Below, one piece after another: positions 25,295-35,062 of a stretch of DNA of 45,671 bases. This DNA comes from Candidatus Dojkabacteria bacterium. GTDB lineage: Bacteria; Patescibacteriota; Dojkabacteria; SC72; JAHDCA01. Location: positions 2,604 through 48,274 of the forward strand of contig JALWDW010000012.1 in assembly GCA_027036675.1 (NCBI GenBank). Direction: 5' to 3'. A model generated the notes under the pieces. It was not told where the DNA came from. It did not search any database and saw only the letters and a list, made by a program, of their open reading frames with translations. A program made the translations under genes and the position numbers. Positions within the stretch are counted from its first letter, which is position 1; every line of letters begins with the position of its first letter.

Positions 25295-27349
25295 ATGTAT
25301 CTCACACCCAAGCAAAAAAAGATCAGGTTGATCAAGATGGGGTTGCTCGTTTTATTGCTTCCTATCCTCTTGTTATCTACCTATATTGTAGTCAAATGGT
25401 ATTCTGGGGCGAGTTCTGCCAACGCCCCACAATCTGTCATAGTCAGCAATATCACATCTAAATCAGTGACGATTAGCTGGATTACAGAACATACAATAGA
25501 CGGTTCAGTACAGGTCGAAATTGGCTCCAAATTAAAAGATTTCCCAGATATACGAGGCCCGAATACAACTTCACGAATTCATTATGTAGAGCTGGAAGAC
25601 TTAACTCCGGATACGACATATGCTTTCAAGATAAAGTCGGGATCAAATTCCTACGATAAAGAAATTACTGATTTCGTGTTTAAGACGGCCCCTATGATGC
25701 AGGAAAGTCCGATCCCGGATCCGTTGTTTGGTGAATCTCCGCAGGGTGATACAGTCATATATATCACAGCCAAGGAAGGCTCTACCGTATTGTCTGGATT
25801 AACCAACTCCTCAGAAAGATGGATTATTGACGGATCAGCTTTACGTAGTAAAGATCTGAAAGCTGCAAAATCCATTGGACCAGATGATGAGATTATATTG
25901 TTTGCGGTAGATGCCGATGGACGTGGAGTTATTCATGAAGGGACTAGGTCAGATCTTTTTAGCACAAGTGGTGAGTTGAAAGATGATGTCTCACTGAAGA
26001 CTGCGGATAGCGTAGATATTATGAGTATTGTTCCAGATGATTTTAAATTTACTAGTAGTGGAGGAGGAAACAACGGAGGAGGAAACAATGGCGGAGGGAA
26101 CAACGGAGGAGGGAACAATGGCGGAGGGAACAACGGCGGAGGGAACAACGGAGGAGGAAACAACGGAGGAGGGAACAATGGCGGAGGGAACAATGGCGGA
26201 GGGAACAACGGCGGAGGGAACAACGGCGGAGGGAACAACGGCGGAGGAAACAACGGCGGAGGAAACAACGGCAATATTTCAATTCCGCCGCGTCAGCCGT
26301 TTGATCCAGCACAACGAGAGTTTATCGATGGGAAGCAGGATGTTCAAATTATCAATATGTTTGACAATGTCCATGGCGGTGGGGCATCTTCCATCCCTGT
26401 GGGTTCGGATACCGTAGAGGTGGTGAACCTTGCGCCGACGACGTTTGGCGTTGTGTGGTTGACCAGAGTTGCCACACCGGGGTATGTCATATACGGCACG
26501 TCTGCGGATGAGTTGAGTGAAAACGCGCCGGATCAGAGGGACTCGACAGCGGGACATGGTTCGTATCATGCTCATTTCGCCGTATTGGAGGACTTGGACG
26601 CGAATACGCAGTACCTGTATGATGTAAATTCCGGGAATTCAGTGTATGACAATGCTGGTTCGCACTACAGACAGAAGACTACGATAGTTTCTGATACACC
26701 CCCGACAAGTCATCAGATTTCGGGTACGGTCAGGGGGTTGGACGATCCGACAGATGCCGTGGTCGTGGCGCAAGTAGTCGATAAGGATGATACCGGTTCC
26801 GCAGGTAAGTCGTCTCTTGTGGGGGTGATCCCGGACGGTGCCGGGAATTGGATCATGGATTTGGGGAATTTACGTGACGAAAACGGTGATTTCTATGAGA
26901 TCACCGAGGAAGATGAGTTGACGATCAGGGTTATAGCCTATGCGGAGAGTCAGGACTTGATTTCTACTGTGGGGGATTTGCAGATGATTGAAGATAATTC
27001 GTATGATATCAACGTCACTCCGATCGAAGATACGTCCTTGGGCGGGGATTATCATGTGCGGGCTCTGGATGACTATGGTGTGCATTCATCGCCGATCGCG
27101 TCGGGTACGGGGACGGGCGGGACTTATTACTTGCAGGCAAACGATCATGATTATGCGATTTACGGAAAAGGCGGCCTGTCTTACACAAGTGACCCGAGCG
27201 GGCAGACTCCGAATACAGGTATAAGCAAGGGGTTGTACGCGTCGTTGCTGACTGGTGGGTTGTTGACCGTCATGGGGTTGATGTTGGCCCGTGCTGGGCG
27301 CGGAAGGAAAGCTGGTCCGACAACGAAGAGTTTATTCAATAAGATATGA
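25295..27349 (+). CDS. FN3-repeat surface protein with (GGGNN)14 linker and sortase-like C-terminal signal
   Basis: The 684-aa protein has an N-terminal membrane segment (about 13-32), then an FN3-like domain (VIVSNITSKSVTISWITE...) followed by a carboxypeptidase-regulatory-like beta module. A linker of fourteen GGGNN units (~256-325) separates these from a second FN3-like domain (VEVVNLAPTTFGVVWLTR...) and a second beta module (ISGTVRGLDDPTDAVVVAQV...). The tail has TPNTG (~638), a hydrophobic stretch and a basic end (RAGRGRK), the layout of an LPXTG-type sorting signal. The same FN3 plus beta pair occurs in the protein at 20.4 kb. It probably projects the FN3 domains from the envelope; the ligand is unknown. 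Confidence 0.88.
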   Translation: MYLTPKQKKIRLIKMGLLVLLLPILLLSTYIVVKWYSGASSANAPQSVIVSNITSKSVTISWITEHTIDGSVQVEIGSKLKDFPDIRGPNTTSRIHYVELEDLTPDTTYAFKIKSGSNSYDKEITDFVFKTAPMMQESPIPDPLFGESPQGDTVIYITAKEGSTVLSGLTNSSERWIIDGSALRSKDLKAAKSIGPDDEIILFAVDADGRGVIHEGTRSDLFSTSGELKDDVSLKTADSVDIMSIVPDDFKFTSSGGGNNGGGNNGGGNNGGGNNGGGNNGGGNNGGGNNGGGNNGGGNNGGGNNGGGNNGGGNNGGGNNGGGNNGNISIPPRQPFDPAQREFIDGKQDVQIINMFDNVHGGGASSIPVGSDTVEVVNLAPTTFGVVWLTRVATPGYVIYGTSADELSENAPDQRDSTAGHGSYHAHFAVLEDLDANTQYLYDVNSGNSVYDNAGSHYRQKTTIVSDTPPTSHQISGTVRGLDDPTDAVVVAQVVDKDDTGSAGKSSLVGVIPDGAGNWIMDLGNLRDENGDFYEITEEDELTIRVIAYAESQDLISTVGDLQMIEDNSYDINVTPIEDTSLGGDYHVRALDDYGVHSSPIASGTGTGGTYYLQANDHDYAIYGKGGLSYTSDPSGQTPNTGISKGLYASLLTGGLLTVMGLMLARAGRGRKAGPTTKSLFNKI
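26060..26269 (+). repeat. 14 x 15-bp in-frame minisatellite encoding GGGNN
   Basis: Fourteen tandem 15-base units (GGNGGNGGNAACAAY type) differ from each other only at third codon positions. They lie in frame in the FN3 protein gene and make a flexible linker between its two halves. Copy number may vary by slippage without breaking the frame. Confidence 0.95.
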
Positions 27350-27372
27350 GTTCATTTTGTAGTCGGCACGTG

Positions 27373-27402
27373 TTGTCTTACAATATAGAGTTTTGATATA
27401 AT
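27373..27402 (+). promoter_or_regulatory. Promoter of the 27.4-kb gene
   Basis: TTGTCT (27373-27378), 18-base spacer, perfect TATAAT (27397-27402) with TGA before it (extended -10). The predicted start near 27409 is downstream of the GTG at 27406, so translation must begin later. Confidence 0.65.
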
Positions 27403-27438
27403 CAAGTGACTTATATTCGAAGAATAATACTGAATAGT

Positions 27439-29100
27439 ATGCATATTGGGGAAAGTGACCAAACCGAACAGAGACACACAATCAGATGGTTAGGTTTGTT
27501 TTTTATAGCATTTTTCGTATTTGTGCTGGTGTCCACAAGGTATTTATCCGTCAGGTATGGGAACTTGTCGTATATTGGCTCTAGTGGAGCGCACGTGTCT
27601 GCACAGGATTTACCGATTGGATTGTCGGGAACTCAGGGGAATAGCGGTCTTGAACCAATGCATGAAGAATCGGTCGAGAGCGGTGATGGTCCGATTGCGG
27701 AAACTCAGATTTCATCAGATACGGATGCAGGCTTGGTAAGTACCAAAGTTTCTCCGACAATCATAGTAGAGAATGTTTCTTCTTTTGAAGTAGTTGGTGG
27801 ACGCGAAGCATTGGAGGCAGATCTGAGGAGACAGCAATCTAAGCTGGAAGAACAGATACGACAAGATTCCGTATTGGGCGCAAGTAGTGTGGGGCCGACA
27901 ACGGCGTCTAACTCTTTGACGAGTACACAATGCCCAAGGCCAGGCAAGAGATATAGACCTCAGCTATTGTGTGTAGAAGAAGAAGAAGTAGATAATGCGT
28001 TTAAAGATGATCATGGGAATTTTCATTTCCCTGCTGTAAACAATGACTCTACTATTTGGATAACAAAAGTTACTTATCCTGGCGCACTATTTGGTGGCCC
28101 TCAGTATGACCAACTGACTGATGAACAAAAGCGCCAATATGAGAAGGGTGATCGTATTACTAGTAAAGTGAAAACGTCGGAAGGAGTTATGCAATTGTCT
28201 TGGTTTTTCCCGACTGCCGGTAATATCTGGAGGTCGGATGAGTTTGAGAAATCTAATCCGCCCGTACAGAAGCAAAATGAAGATATGGATCCGGTTCGAG
28301 TATCAGTGAAAAGCCCGGAAAACGACCAACCGGTTGCGGTTAATGTAAAGGCTGGAAAGCCTAATACACTTGATGGAGCTGCAGATTTTTCCGCCCAAAT
28401 ACCAAATGATGTCGTAGGCGATGGGAAAAATAAGTACATTGGGCGCAATGGTGAGGTATACGACTCTTCGGTGATTCGAACCAATCAAACGGCAGATTTG
28501 GTTGCGGGCATGTTTTACGTTCCGACGGAATTTGAGCCGGGACGTGATAAGAAAATTGATTCATGTATTACTGGTTTCGATACAAAAGAAACATCGGTTA
28601 TAGAAGCTCAATCATATACAAGTTGTTATGACAGGCCATCTTTCGCTAGTACAATCAACGGAATCATCAGCAATTGGAGCCATTTTTGGAATTGTACGAT
28701 CAGGCGGGACAAAGACGCTTGTCAGGTCAATTACGTCTACGGCCTTTATATCGATTCGGTATTCGGGTCGTCCTATGGTTGTGAAGCTGGACAATGTGCA
28801 AGTGAATTTTCAGACGCCATGACAAACTCGTTAGAGGTTCCCAAACCAAAAAGTCAATTGGGTGGCGTATGCAGGAACGTCAAAGGTCAGGCTGCCCCAT
28901 GTACAGAACCTTATTTCGTAAGGACAAAAGGGTGCCAGGTAAGTATAAATAATAGACAGTACGACGTGGATTGCTACTGGGATGTATCTTTATATAGGAA
29001 TGAGTACAATAGACAAATGGCATTTGCGCCACCTGAAGAAGTCATGCCTTTTCCTTATTATTGGTCTGTGGTAGAATGTGTGGCAGGACAAAATAATTAA
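27439..29100 (+). CDS. Anchored exoprotein of unknown function
   Basis: The ORF track starts at GTG 27406, but the promoter puts the transcript start after it, so the ATG at 27439 (MHIGESDQTEQ) is chosen; the product is 553 aa. One membrane segment (about residues 18-37, GLFFIAFFVFVLVSTRYL) is followed by a Ser/Thr-rich stretch, a short coiled helix (EADLRRQQSKLEEQIRQDS), and a C-terminal part with several cysteines. I recognise no family. It ends 15 bases before the VirB6-like gene and is probably co-transcribed with it, suggesting an extracytoplasmic partner of that channel protein (inference). Confidence 0.8.
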   Translation: MHIGESDQTEQRHTIRWLGLFFIAFFVFVLVSTRYLSVRYGNLSYIGSSGAHVSAQDLPIGLSGTQGNSGLEPMHEESVESGDGPIAETQISSDTDAGLVSTKVSPTIIVENVSSFEVVGGREALEADLRRQQSKLEEQIRQDSVLGASSVGPTTASNSLTSTQCPRPGKRYRPQLLCVEEEEVDNAFKDDHGNFHFPAVNNDSTIWITKVTYPGALFGGPQYDQLTDEQKRQYEKGDRITSKVKTSEGVMQLSWFFPTAGNIWRSDEFEKSNPPVQKQNEDMDPVRVSVKSPENDQPVAVNVKAGKPNTLDGAADFSAQIPNDVVGDGKNKYIGRNGEVYDSSVIRTNQTADLVAGMFYVPTEFEPGRDKKIDSCITGFDTKETSVIEAQSYTSCYDRPSFASTINGIISNWSHFWNCTIRRDKDACQVNYVYGLYIDSVFGSSYGCEAGQCASEFSDAMTNSLEVPKPKSQLGGVCRNVKGQAAPCTEPYFVRTKGCQVSINNRQYDVDCYWDVSLYRNEYNRQMAFAPPEEVMPFPYYWSVVECVAGQNN

Positions 29101-29115
29101 GGGTGTACGATAATT

Positions 29116-30690
29116 ATGCGGTTTGTAAAGAAAAACAACCTAACTTTTGTTTCTTTCGGTGGCGATACTGCATGGAGATTAATATCTCAATTCATTCACT
29201 TCATCAGTAGTGCTCGTGCAACTAACTTGCTCGCGACAGTATTGGTTGTATTTATGGTTAGTGCTGTGTTGTGGCGAAGTCACGGTGCTTCAAATGTACA
29301 GGATGTTAAATTGGACTGCACCCCAGAAAGCTTCACTTCCGGAGATACTCTTTCAATTGGAAATGGGACGGAAGATGCAGGCCCTAGTGTGGATAAGGGT
29401 GTGAACTATACTTCGAATGCTGCTATATGTCAATTAGCTGTCGGTATATCAGGCGTTGATCCCGATACCAGTAATGTTCAGCTTGCCGGCAATCCCGATT
29501 TCGATTTCGATACTTTGCCTGCGATCCAAAGGTATGGCTTACTTGGTGTTACAGAGCAACAGGTTTATTATGCTTTGTACAATCAGCCAACGACAGACGT
29601 TGTATACGCCATGCAACAACAATGGATTCCGGGTACAGATAGTACAAATTCCCCCAGTGTATATGCTGCTACTGATGGTTATTCGTATTTGACAGAAGTA
29701 AATGGATTAAGTACGGTATGGCAATTTACCAGCGGTCTTTCGTATTTTATGTTTGTACTGATTTTGATCACCTCCGGTTTTATGATCATGTTTAGGCACA
29801 AGATTGGAGGGCAGATGGCTGTTACTGTATTTAATATGCTACCAAATGTTGTAATATCTTTGATCCTGGTAGTTTTCAGTTTTGCTATAGCTGGATTAAT
29901 ACTGAACATTGGCGTATTGGCGACACATCTTGCAGATGGTGCTTTGCAGCGTTTAGCTAATTCGCTGGGCTTGACCAATTGGCAGTCCGGATATGCAGAT
30001 GGACCTTTCAGTATTAGTGCACTACTGTTACATGGTGGTGGCGCGGGGAATCCGTTACGAACATTTGCCCAGCAATCTGGGTTGCAGGCGGCTATCAGTA
30101 AAATGCTTGGTTCTATAGGAGGACAGGGCGGGGGTATCAAAGGTATGATGGTAGATGCTTTATCGGGTGTGATTGCTGGTCTTGCTGGTGGTTTGATGAT
30201 GATAGCAATGTTGATACTCTCCTTATGGCTGTCGCTTAAAGTATTTATTACGATACTGAAAGCATACTTGGGTATACTGTTGGACGTCATTTTGGCACCA
30301 CTATATATCGCTACATCCGCTTTGCCTGGGCAGAGTCATGTCAAAATCAATGTGTTTAGGAGAATACTCAAAAACTCGTTGGTGTTTACGATGGTATTTA
30401 TTTTGATCAATCTTGGTGCAATGTTACTGTTTTCGTCTGCCAGTCAGGTCAAGTTGATCATGCCGGGTGGTTTGCTAAACGGTTCGTGGAATACTTCCGG
30501 ATCTGATCTGATGCAACCACTTATCAAAGGCATAGGCGCGTTGTATTTATGGTCGTTGGCTTCGGGTACGCCGAAAATGTTGGATGATATATTGCCGTCG
30601 GCGACCGGTCGAGGTATGGCGGAAGCAGGTGGCATTGCAAGCAAAGCAATGGGTAGCATACCGGTCATCGGCGGACTGTTCAGCGGTTAA
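29116..30690 (+). CDS. VirB6/TrbL-like polytopic membrane protein
   Basis: The 524-aa protein has an N-terminal membrane segment (about 35-55), an extracytoplasmic stretch of ~150 residues, and then a run of roughly five more hydrophobic segments (from ~207 to 440). A Gly-rich loop (GSIGGQGGGIKGMMVDAL) precedes the central helices LAGGLMMIAMLILSLWLSLKVF and AYLGILLDVILAPLYIATSAL. This layout resembles VirB6/TrbL, the inner-membrane channel component of type IV secretion; many CPR genomes carry such proteins. No ATPase (VirB4/VirD4) is in the window. The match is by topology and local motif resemblance, not a decisive signature. Confidence 0.6.
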   Translation: MRFVKKNNLTFVSFGGDTAWRLISQFIHFISSARATNLLATVLVVFMVSAVLWRSHGASNVQDVKLDCTPESFTSGDTLSIGNGTEDAGPSVDKGVNYTSNAAICQLAVGISGVDPDTSNVQLAGNPDFDFDTLPAIQRYGLLGVTEQQVYYALYNQPTTDVVYAMQQQWIPGTDSTNSPSVYAATDGYSYLTEVNGLSTVWQFTSGLSYFMFVLILITSGFMIMFRHKIGGQMAVTVFNMLPNVVISLILVVFSFAIAGLILNIGVLATHLADGALQRLANSLGLTNWQSGYADGPFSISALLLHGGGAGNPLRTFAQQSGLQAAISKMLGSIGGQGGGIKGMMVDALSGVIAGLAGGLMMIAMLILSLWLSLKVFITILKAYLGILLDVILAPLYIATSALPGQSHVKINVFRRILKNSLVFTMVFILINLGAMLLFSSASQVKLIMPGGLLNGSWNTSGSDLMQPLIKGIGALYLWSLASGTPKMLDDILPSATGRGMAEAGGIASKAMGSIPVIGGLFSG

Positions 30691-30727
30691 CGCGGCCTTC
30701 GCATTACGATTTTAGATATTTGGCAGG

Positions 30728-33700
30728 ATGGCACAGCAAAAGTACCAAGATTCAGTTTCCACGTTGTTTGATATACTTTTCACGCCAAAGAAGAAGGGAA
30801 AACCTCCAAAGCCCCCGAAGTTGGACGGTGTAGCGGCTAGCGATGTAATAGCTTCCGGATTTGTAGAGGCATTGACCAACCCGGCTGTATATACCTCTGA
30901 GGCATTGTTGACTCCCATTGATGAGGCTACTGGTGCTTTGGAATTTGGAAAAGTTACTTTAAGTAAGAAGTACAAGCTTAAAAGCAAGGTTACACTGAAA
31001 AATGCATCCGGATTCATACTCAATCCGACGGCCAGTGTCGACAAGATGTACAAGACACTGGAGGCAAGAAACAAAAAATCCAAAGCTGAACGTATGGGAG
31101 GCGCAGTCGATGCGATTCTGGGGATAGCATGGGCGAAAAAAAATGGCATGAGTATGTCTGAAGCTATAGCGACAGGTGTCGGAATGAGTGATCCTGGTAG
31201 TTTCAAAAACGACCCGCGCAGCAATGTGTTTCTTGCGCACACTCTGGGCACCAATGCTATGCTTCGAGCTCATGAATCCGGCGCCAATCTGACGGCCGAC
31301 CAACGGAAATCCGTGGAGCGTGGTTTGCAATCGATGTTTCGCAGTGGGAGGCTTCAGGGTGAGCTGAACAAGATCAGGCGTAAGTACCAATCGCAGTTAT
31401 CGCCTGGTATGTCTGATGAACAAGTAGAGGCGTTGACTCAACAGATGCACAATGAAATGTCCGGACTTTTTCAGGAGCGTATCGGTAAGATTGCAGGTAA
31501 GAGTGGCTTGAGTCAATCACAGACTCAGGCGATGCTGACTTCCGTGCTGAAAAATGAAGGGCGGATGGTGATGGGGGATAAAATTTTTGCGAATATAGAC
31601 AACAAAGATATGACAGCCTCCTTTGGTGACGTGGCATATCGTGATCTGCAGGCCAAGCAAAACCTCCTCAAAGCTAGGGAGAAAGAACGTCTCGCTGCTG
31701 CCGAGACCGACCGGAAAAAGGTACGTAAATTGGAGAAGGAGGCGAGGAAATATAAGAAGGCGGCCGCTGCGATGATGGCGTGGGGCGGGATAAACGGAAC
31801 TTATGAGTCCACAACGGCGTTACCTCAAGTTTTGGCAAATCGCAGCGCGGAGATTGATAAGTTGATAGGTGAAATGGACCCCGCTACGGATGGCGACCGG
31901 ATAGCGCAATTGCAAAAACTGAAAAAAGAACTTGATCAAACCAACAAAAAGTTTGTAAACGAAGTGTTTGGGCGCGGTGCATGGGAAAGAGACCTGTACG
32001 CGGGTTGGCGTGCCGGTGATGCGTTCAACGAAGGAACTCCGATCTCGCACAAAGCTGAAAAGTACAAACGCGAGGCATTTAAGAAACAACTGGAAGCGCA
32101 ATTGGTTGAGGCTCGACACCATGCATCCATAATCCAAAAGAAAAAGGAGAATATCGAAGACTATCAAAATCGTCTCTCTAGGATTACGACAGAGATGGAT
32201 AATATTCAGCGCAGGATACGAGAGAAGAACGATGCGCTTGGAAATTTGACCACAAGGCTCAGCAATACAGGTTTGACCGATACTGAGAAAGCAAATATTC
32301 AAAGACAGATTGACGATATCAGGCAGGAGGTGAGCGATTTTCAATCTCGTGTGGATGGTTATCAGGAAAATATCACACGATTGACGAGTAATATCGAAGA
32401 CGCAAATAAGATGATAAAGAGGTCCCAAGCCAGGATCTCTGCGATGGGGTTGGAAAACGAGAGGGAGTTTGAAGATATCATGGCTTTGAAGTTGGGAGCC
32501 GTATCATTGATGCCATCAAATCGAGCGCAACGTATGACAGGGCGCTTCAAAAGTGCGACTAAAGGGATCGCTTTGTATCAAGGTGCGAAGAAATGGACCA
32601 ATGGAGAGCTGGCTAAGAAGTGGATGAGCGGGGAACTTTTCGATGACGCGGATCCTACCGCGCCTGGCTCTCTCCGCGATGTTAGGCTGTATAACGGTAA
32701 GGGTGGGGTTTCGGAGACGAAGGTTATTATGCCAAATGAGGTTGGAAACGGAATGCAAGTACGTTGGAAGAAGTTTATGGTGGGTACGTATTACGCGGCC
32801 AGTCCGTTTGCGTTTATGAACACCTGGTTTGTGGACGGATCCGGATTTGCGTACAAGCAAGCTGTCCTGCAACAGAGGATGATGAAAAGCCTTTTGGCGG
32901 GGTTGGGTGACGGACCGCACAAGGACGAAATCTTGGCGTTGATGAAAGAACACATGTCGGATAAGAGTAATTTCGATGTATTTGACAAAGGTGGTCCGGG
33001 CAAAGACGACCCGTTAGCTGAATTTTATAAGAAGAATGAAGACGGTGAATGGGAATTGGATGAGGATGCGTTGGACGCATTTCTTGCCGATGATAGCAAG
33101 GTGGCGCAATTTGCGCAGTTGTATCACGGAGGATTGTTGAATGCTTTTGCCAAAAGCAAAAACCCGTGGATCAAAAAATGGGCTAAGCGAAATCGCCGTT
33201 TACTGCGAGGTATCAAACTTCGCAGGGGTTTGGATTTTGTAAGCAAGTGGACTACCAGATTGCCCGTACGCGCTATGGAGAAGTTGACTGAGTGGCGCAA
33301 AGATATCCAAGGAAAATTTGGGAACTTGTTGGACAAGTTGTCCGGAGGCAGACTTGGAAAAACAGCGTTGGGAAAGCTTGTCGCCGGGAAGATAGATTTG
33401 ACCCAATTGCAAGCTTTGATCACAAAGAAGATAGTACAGTATATCACTGCCGCAGTCGCATCGGTCATACCAGTGATCGGTACCATAGTCGGTTACCTTT
33501 TGGCGCCACTGGTCGATAAACTGGTTGGTAAAACCATCAAAGAAGGACTCAAGATTTATATGTTCCTTATGGCGACGGCTCCTTTAGCTTTATGTTTTTG
33601 TATTACAACTTTCCTAAACCCAGAGAAACAGCAAGCTGATCCATATTCTAGTATACTTCCGGAACAGGCTACTGGTGTTGCTGAAGCATACGATATATCT

Positions 33701-35002
33701 TCATGTTATTTACATGTCAGGTATCCAAGCGATCCAAGGGTCCCAGACTTTTGCGGTGAAAAGAGAGGAATAATCACAAAATCAAATCCGTATCAAGATA
33801 TTTCCGGACCAGGAGCGCTGGATTTCTTTCCCAGACGTGGTCAACAGGGGCGAAGACTTAAGTTTTCAGTCGATGTGGTCGATGGAGCTTCAGTAGTTTT
33901 ATACAATACTGTGATAGCCGATAACCCTGGTCAGAAGCTTGGGCTTGGTATGGATAGATCTTGTGGTACAGGTAAGTATCGGCCTCAAGTCGGTATTCAA
34001 CGTCTACCCCCCGGTACCAATCCATTGGATTGGTCCAAAGCTACGACTTTTGTATTACCCCCGGCGCCCGTTTATTTTGATCGTATGGTGACACCGGGGT
34101 ACTATCGTATATTTACCGCCAAAGGAACTCCGTGTTTTTTTGACAATGCACCTGAAAAAATAATAGATCTGACGGACTCTGATTCTGAGTACTGCGGTAG
34201 GGTCGTATATAACAGTAATATGCCTGGTGGGGATAAAGATCGTCCGATGAGCACGGATCAATGCGGTTTTGGATTACAATACGATACTAGGTACAATAAC
34301 GCGTGCGGCGGACTCTATGCTGACTGCGCTTCCGAGGGCGGATGTGACAAATGGCGTCATGCGTCCCTTCCCGGACTTGCACTATATAGGTCGATTTTTG
34401 ATAGGGACTTTACTGTACCTGCTTCCGGATCATACGATTGTAGTGAATTATTCCCATCAGTAAATTATGAAGTTTCATGCGATCCAACTTGCGGAGTGAA
34501 GCCTGAAGTGAGTGGTATGTGTCCTTTGGTTAGTGGTTTTGTAACTCAAAATTCGTGTGGGCAATACAGTCATAGATTAAATCATGGTACAGATATCGCC
34601 ACAACTGGAGAAATTGTTGCACCGTCTGCAGCCCGAATAGTGAAGGTTGGGAAAAATATACGTTGCGACGATGCAAATCCAAATAGCTCAATGTTCAATA
34701 GGGGAGGTCAAATAGTATTGCAAGACGGTAATGGTAATATATATAATATCCTACATATTGCAGTTGATCCATCAATCCTTGCTGCTTGTGGTGTAGTTAT
34801 GGACAATCGTATGACTTCATGCAATTTGGCTGTCTCTCGAGGTAGAGCGCTTGGGACCGCTCAAGATGACATAATCAGTGTGATAGGGGCGATTCGAAAC
34901 CCGTGTTGGACTGGGACTCATTATCATATAGATATCAAGAACTCCGCTGGTCAATATGTGGACTCGACGAAAGCGCTCAGTGATCTAGGGTGTCCATTTT
35001 AG
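30728..35002 (+). CDS. Large membrane protein with coiled coil and C-terminal M23 peptidase
   Basis: The first ~890 of 1424 residues are charged and helical, with a long coiled coil at about 438-571 (KKKENIEDYQNRLSRITTEM...). Two hydrophobic segments follow (~899-930 and ~943-962). The part after them carries many cysteines and ends in an M23-type metallopeptidase: LNHGTDIA (~1284, the HxxxD zinc motif), an LHI segment, and THYHIDI (~1397, HxH). M23 enzymes cut peptide bridges in peptidoglycan. Next to a VirB6-like gene it may play the wall-opening role VirB1 plays in type IV secretion (inference). The peptidase half is AT-richer than the front half. Confidence 0.85.
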   Translation: MAQQKYQDSVSTLFDILFTPKKKGKPPKPPKLDGVAASDVIASGFVEALTNPAVYTSEALLTPIDEATGALEFGKVTLSKKYKLKSKVTLKNASGFILNPTASVDKMYKTLEARNKKSKAERMGGAVDAILGIAWAKKNGMSMSEAIATGVGMSDPGSFKNDPRSNVFLAHTLGTNAMLRAHESGANLTADQRKSVERGLQSMFRSGRLQGELNKIRRKYQSQLSPGMSDEQVEALTQQMHNEMSGLFQERIGKIAGKSGLSQSQTQAMLTSVLKNEGRMVMGDKIFANIDNKDMTASFGDVAYRDLQAKQNLLKAREKERLAAAETDRKKVRKLEKEARKYKKAAAAMMAWGGINGTYESTTALPQVLANRSAEIDKLIGEMDPATDGDRIAQLQKLKKELDQTNKKFVNEVFGRGAWERDLYAGWRAGDAFNEGTPISHKAEKYKREAFKKQLEAQLVEARHHASIIQKKKENIEDYQNRLSRITTEMDNIQRRIREKNDALGNLTTRLSNTGLTDTEKANIQRQIDDIRQEVSDFQSRVDGYQENITRLTSNIEDANKMIKRSQARISAMGLENEREFEDIMALKLGAVSLMPSNRAQRMTGRFKSATKGIALYQGAKKWTNGELAKKWMSGELFDDADPTAPGSLRDVRLYNGKGGVSETKVIMPNEVGNGMQVRWKKFMVGTYYAASPFAFMNTWFVDGSGFAYKQAVLQQRMMKSLLAGLGDGPHKDEILALMKEHMSDKSNFDVFDKGGPGKDDPLAEFYKKNEDGEWELDEDALDAFLADDSKVAQFAQLYHGGLLNAFAKSKNPWIKKWAKRNRRLLRGIKLRRGLDFVSKWTTRLPVRAMEKLTEWRKDIQGKFGNLLDKLSGGRLGKTALGKLVAGKIDLTQLQALITKKIVQYITAAVASVIPVIGTIVGYLLAPLVDKLVGKTIKEGLKIYMFLMATAPLALCFCITTFLNPEKQQADPYSSILPEQATGVAEAYDISSCYLHVRYPSDPRVPDFCGEKRGIITKSNPYQDISGPGALDFFPRRGQQGRRLKFSVDVVDGASVVLYNTVIADNPGQKLGLGMDRSCGTGKYRPQVGIQRLPPGTNPLDWSKATTFVLPPAPVYFDRMVTPGYYRIFTAKGTPCFFDNAPEKIIDLTDSDSEYCGRVVYNSNMPGGDKDRPMSTDQCGFGLQYDTRYNNACGGLYADCASEGGCDKWRHASLPGLALYRSIFDRDFTVPASGSYDCSELFPSVNYEVSCDPTCGVKPEVSGMCPLVSGFVTQNSCGQYSHRLNHGTDIATTGEIVAPSAARIVKVGKNIRCDDANPNSSMFNRGGQIVLQDGNGNIYNILHIAVDPSILAACGVVMDNRMTSCNLAVSRGRALGTAQDDIISVIGAIRNPCWTGTHYHIDIKNSAGQYVDSTKALSDLGCPF

Positions 35003-35029
35003 GTTTCATGAAACTATCATTTTCTCTTT

Positions 35030-35057
35030 TTGACGAGAGAATAAATCAATGTATAAT
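35030..35057 (+). promoter_or_regulatory. Strong promoter giving a leaderless mRNA
   Basis: TTGACG (35030-35035), 16-base spacer, TATAAT (35052-35057). The ATG of the next gene is at 35063, so the predicted transcript start coincides with the start codon. Confidence 0.75.
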
Positions 35058-35062
35058 ATGAC

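Noticed and set aside
26060-26269. Regular short repeats as a CRISPR array
   Set aside because: The units are contiguous 15-mers in frame with no spacers; they encode a GGGNN linker.
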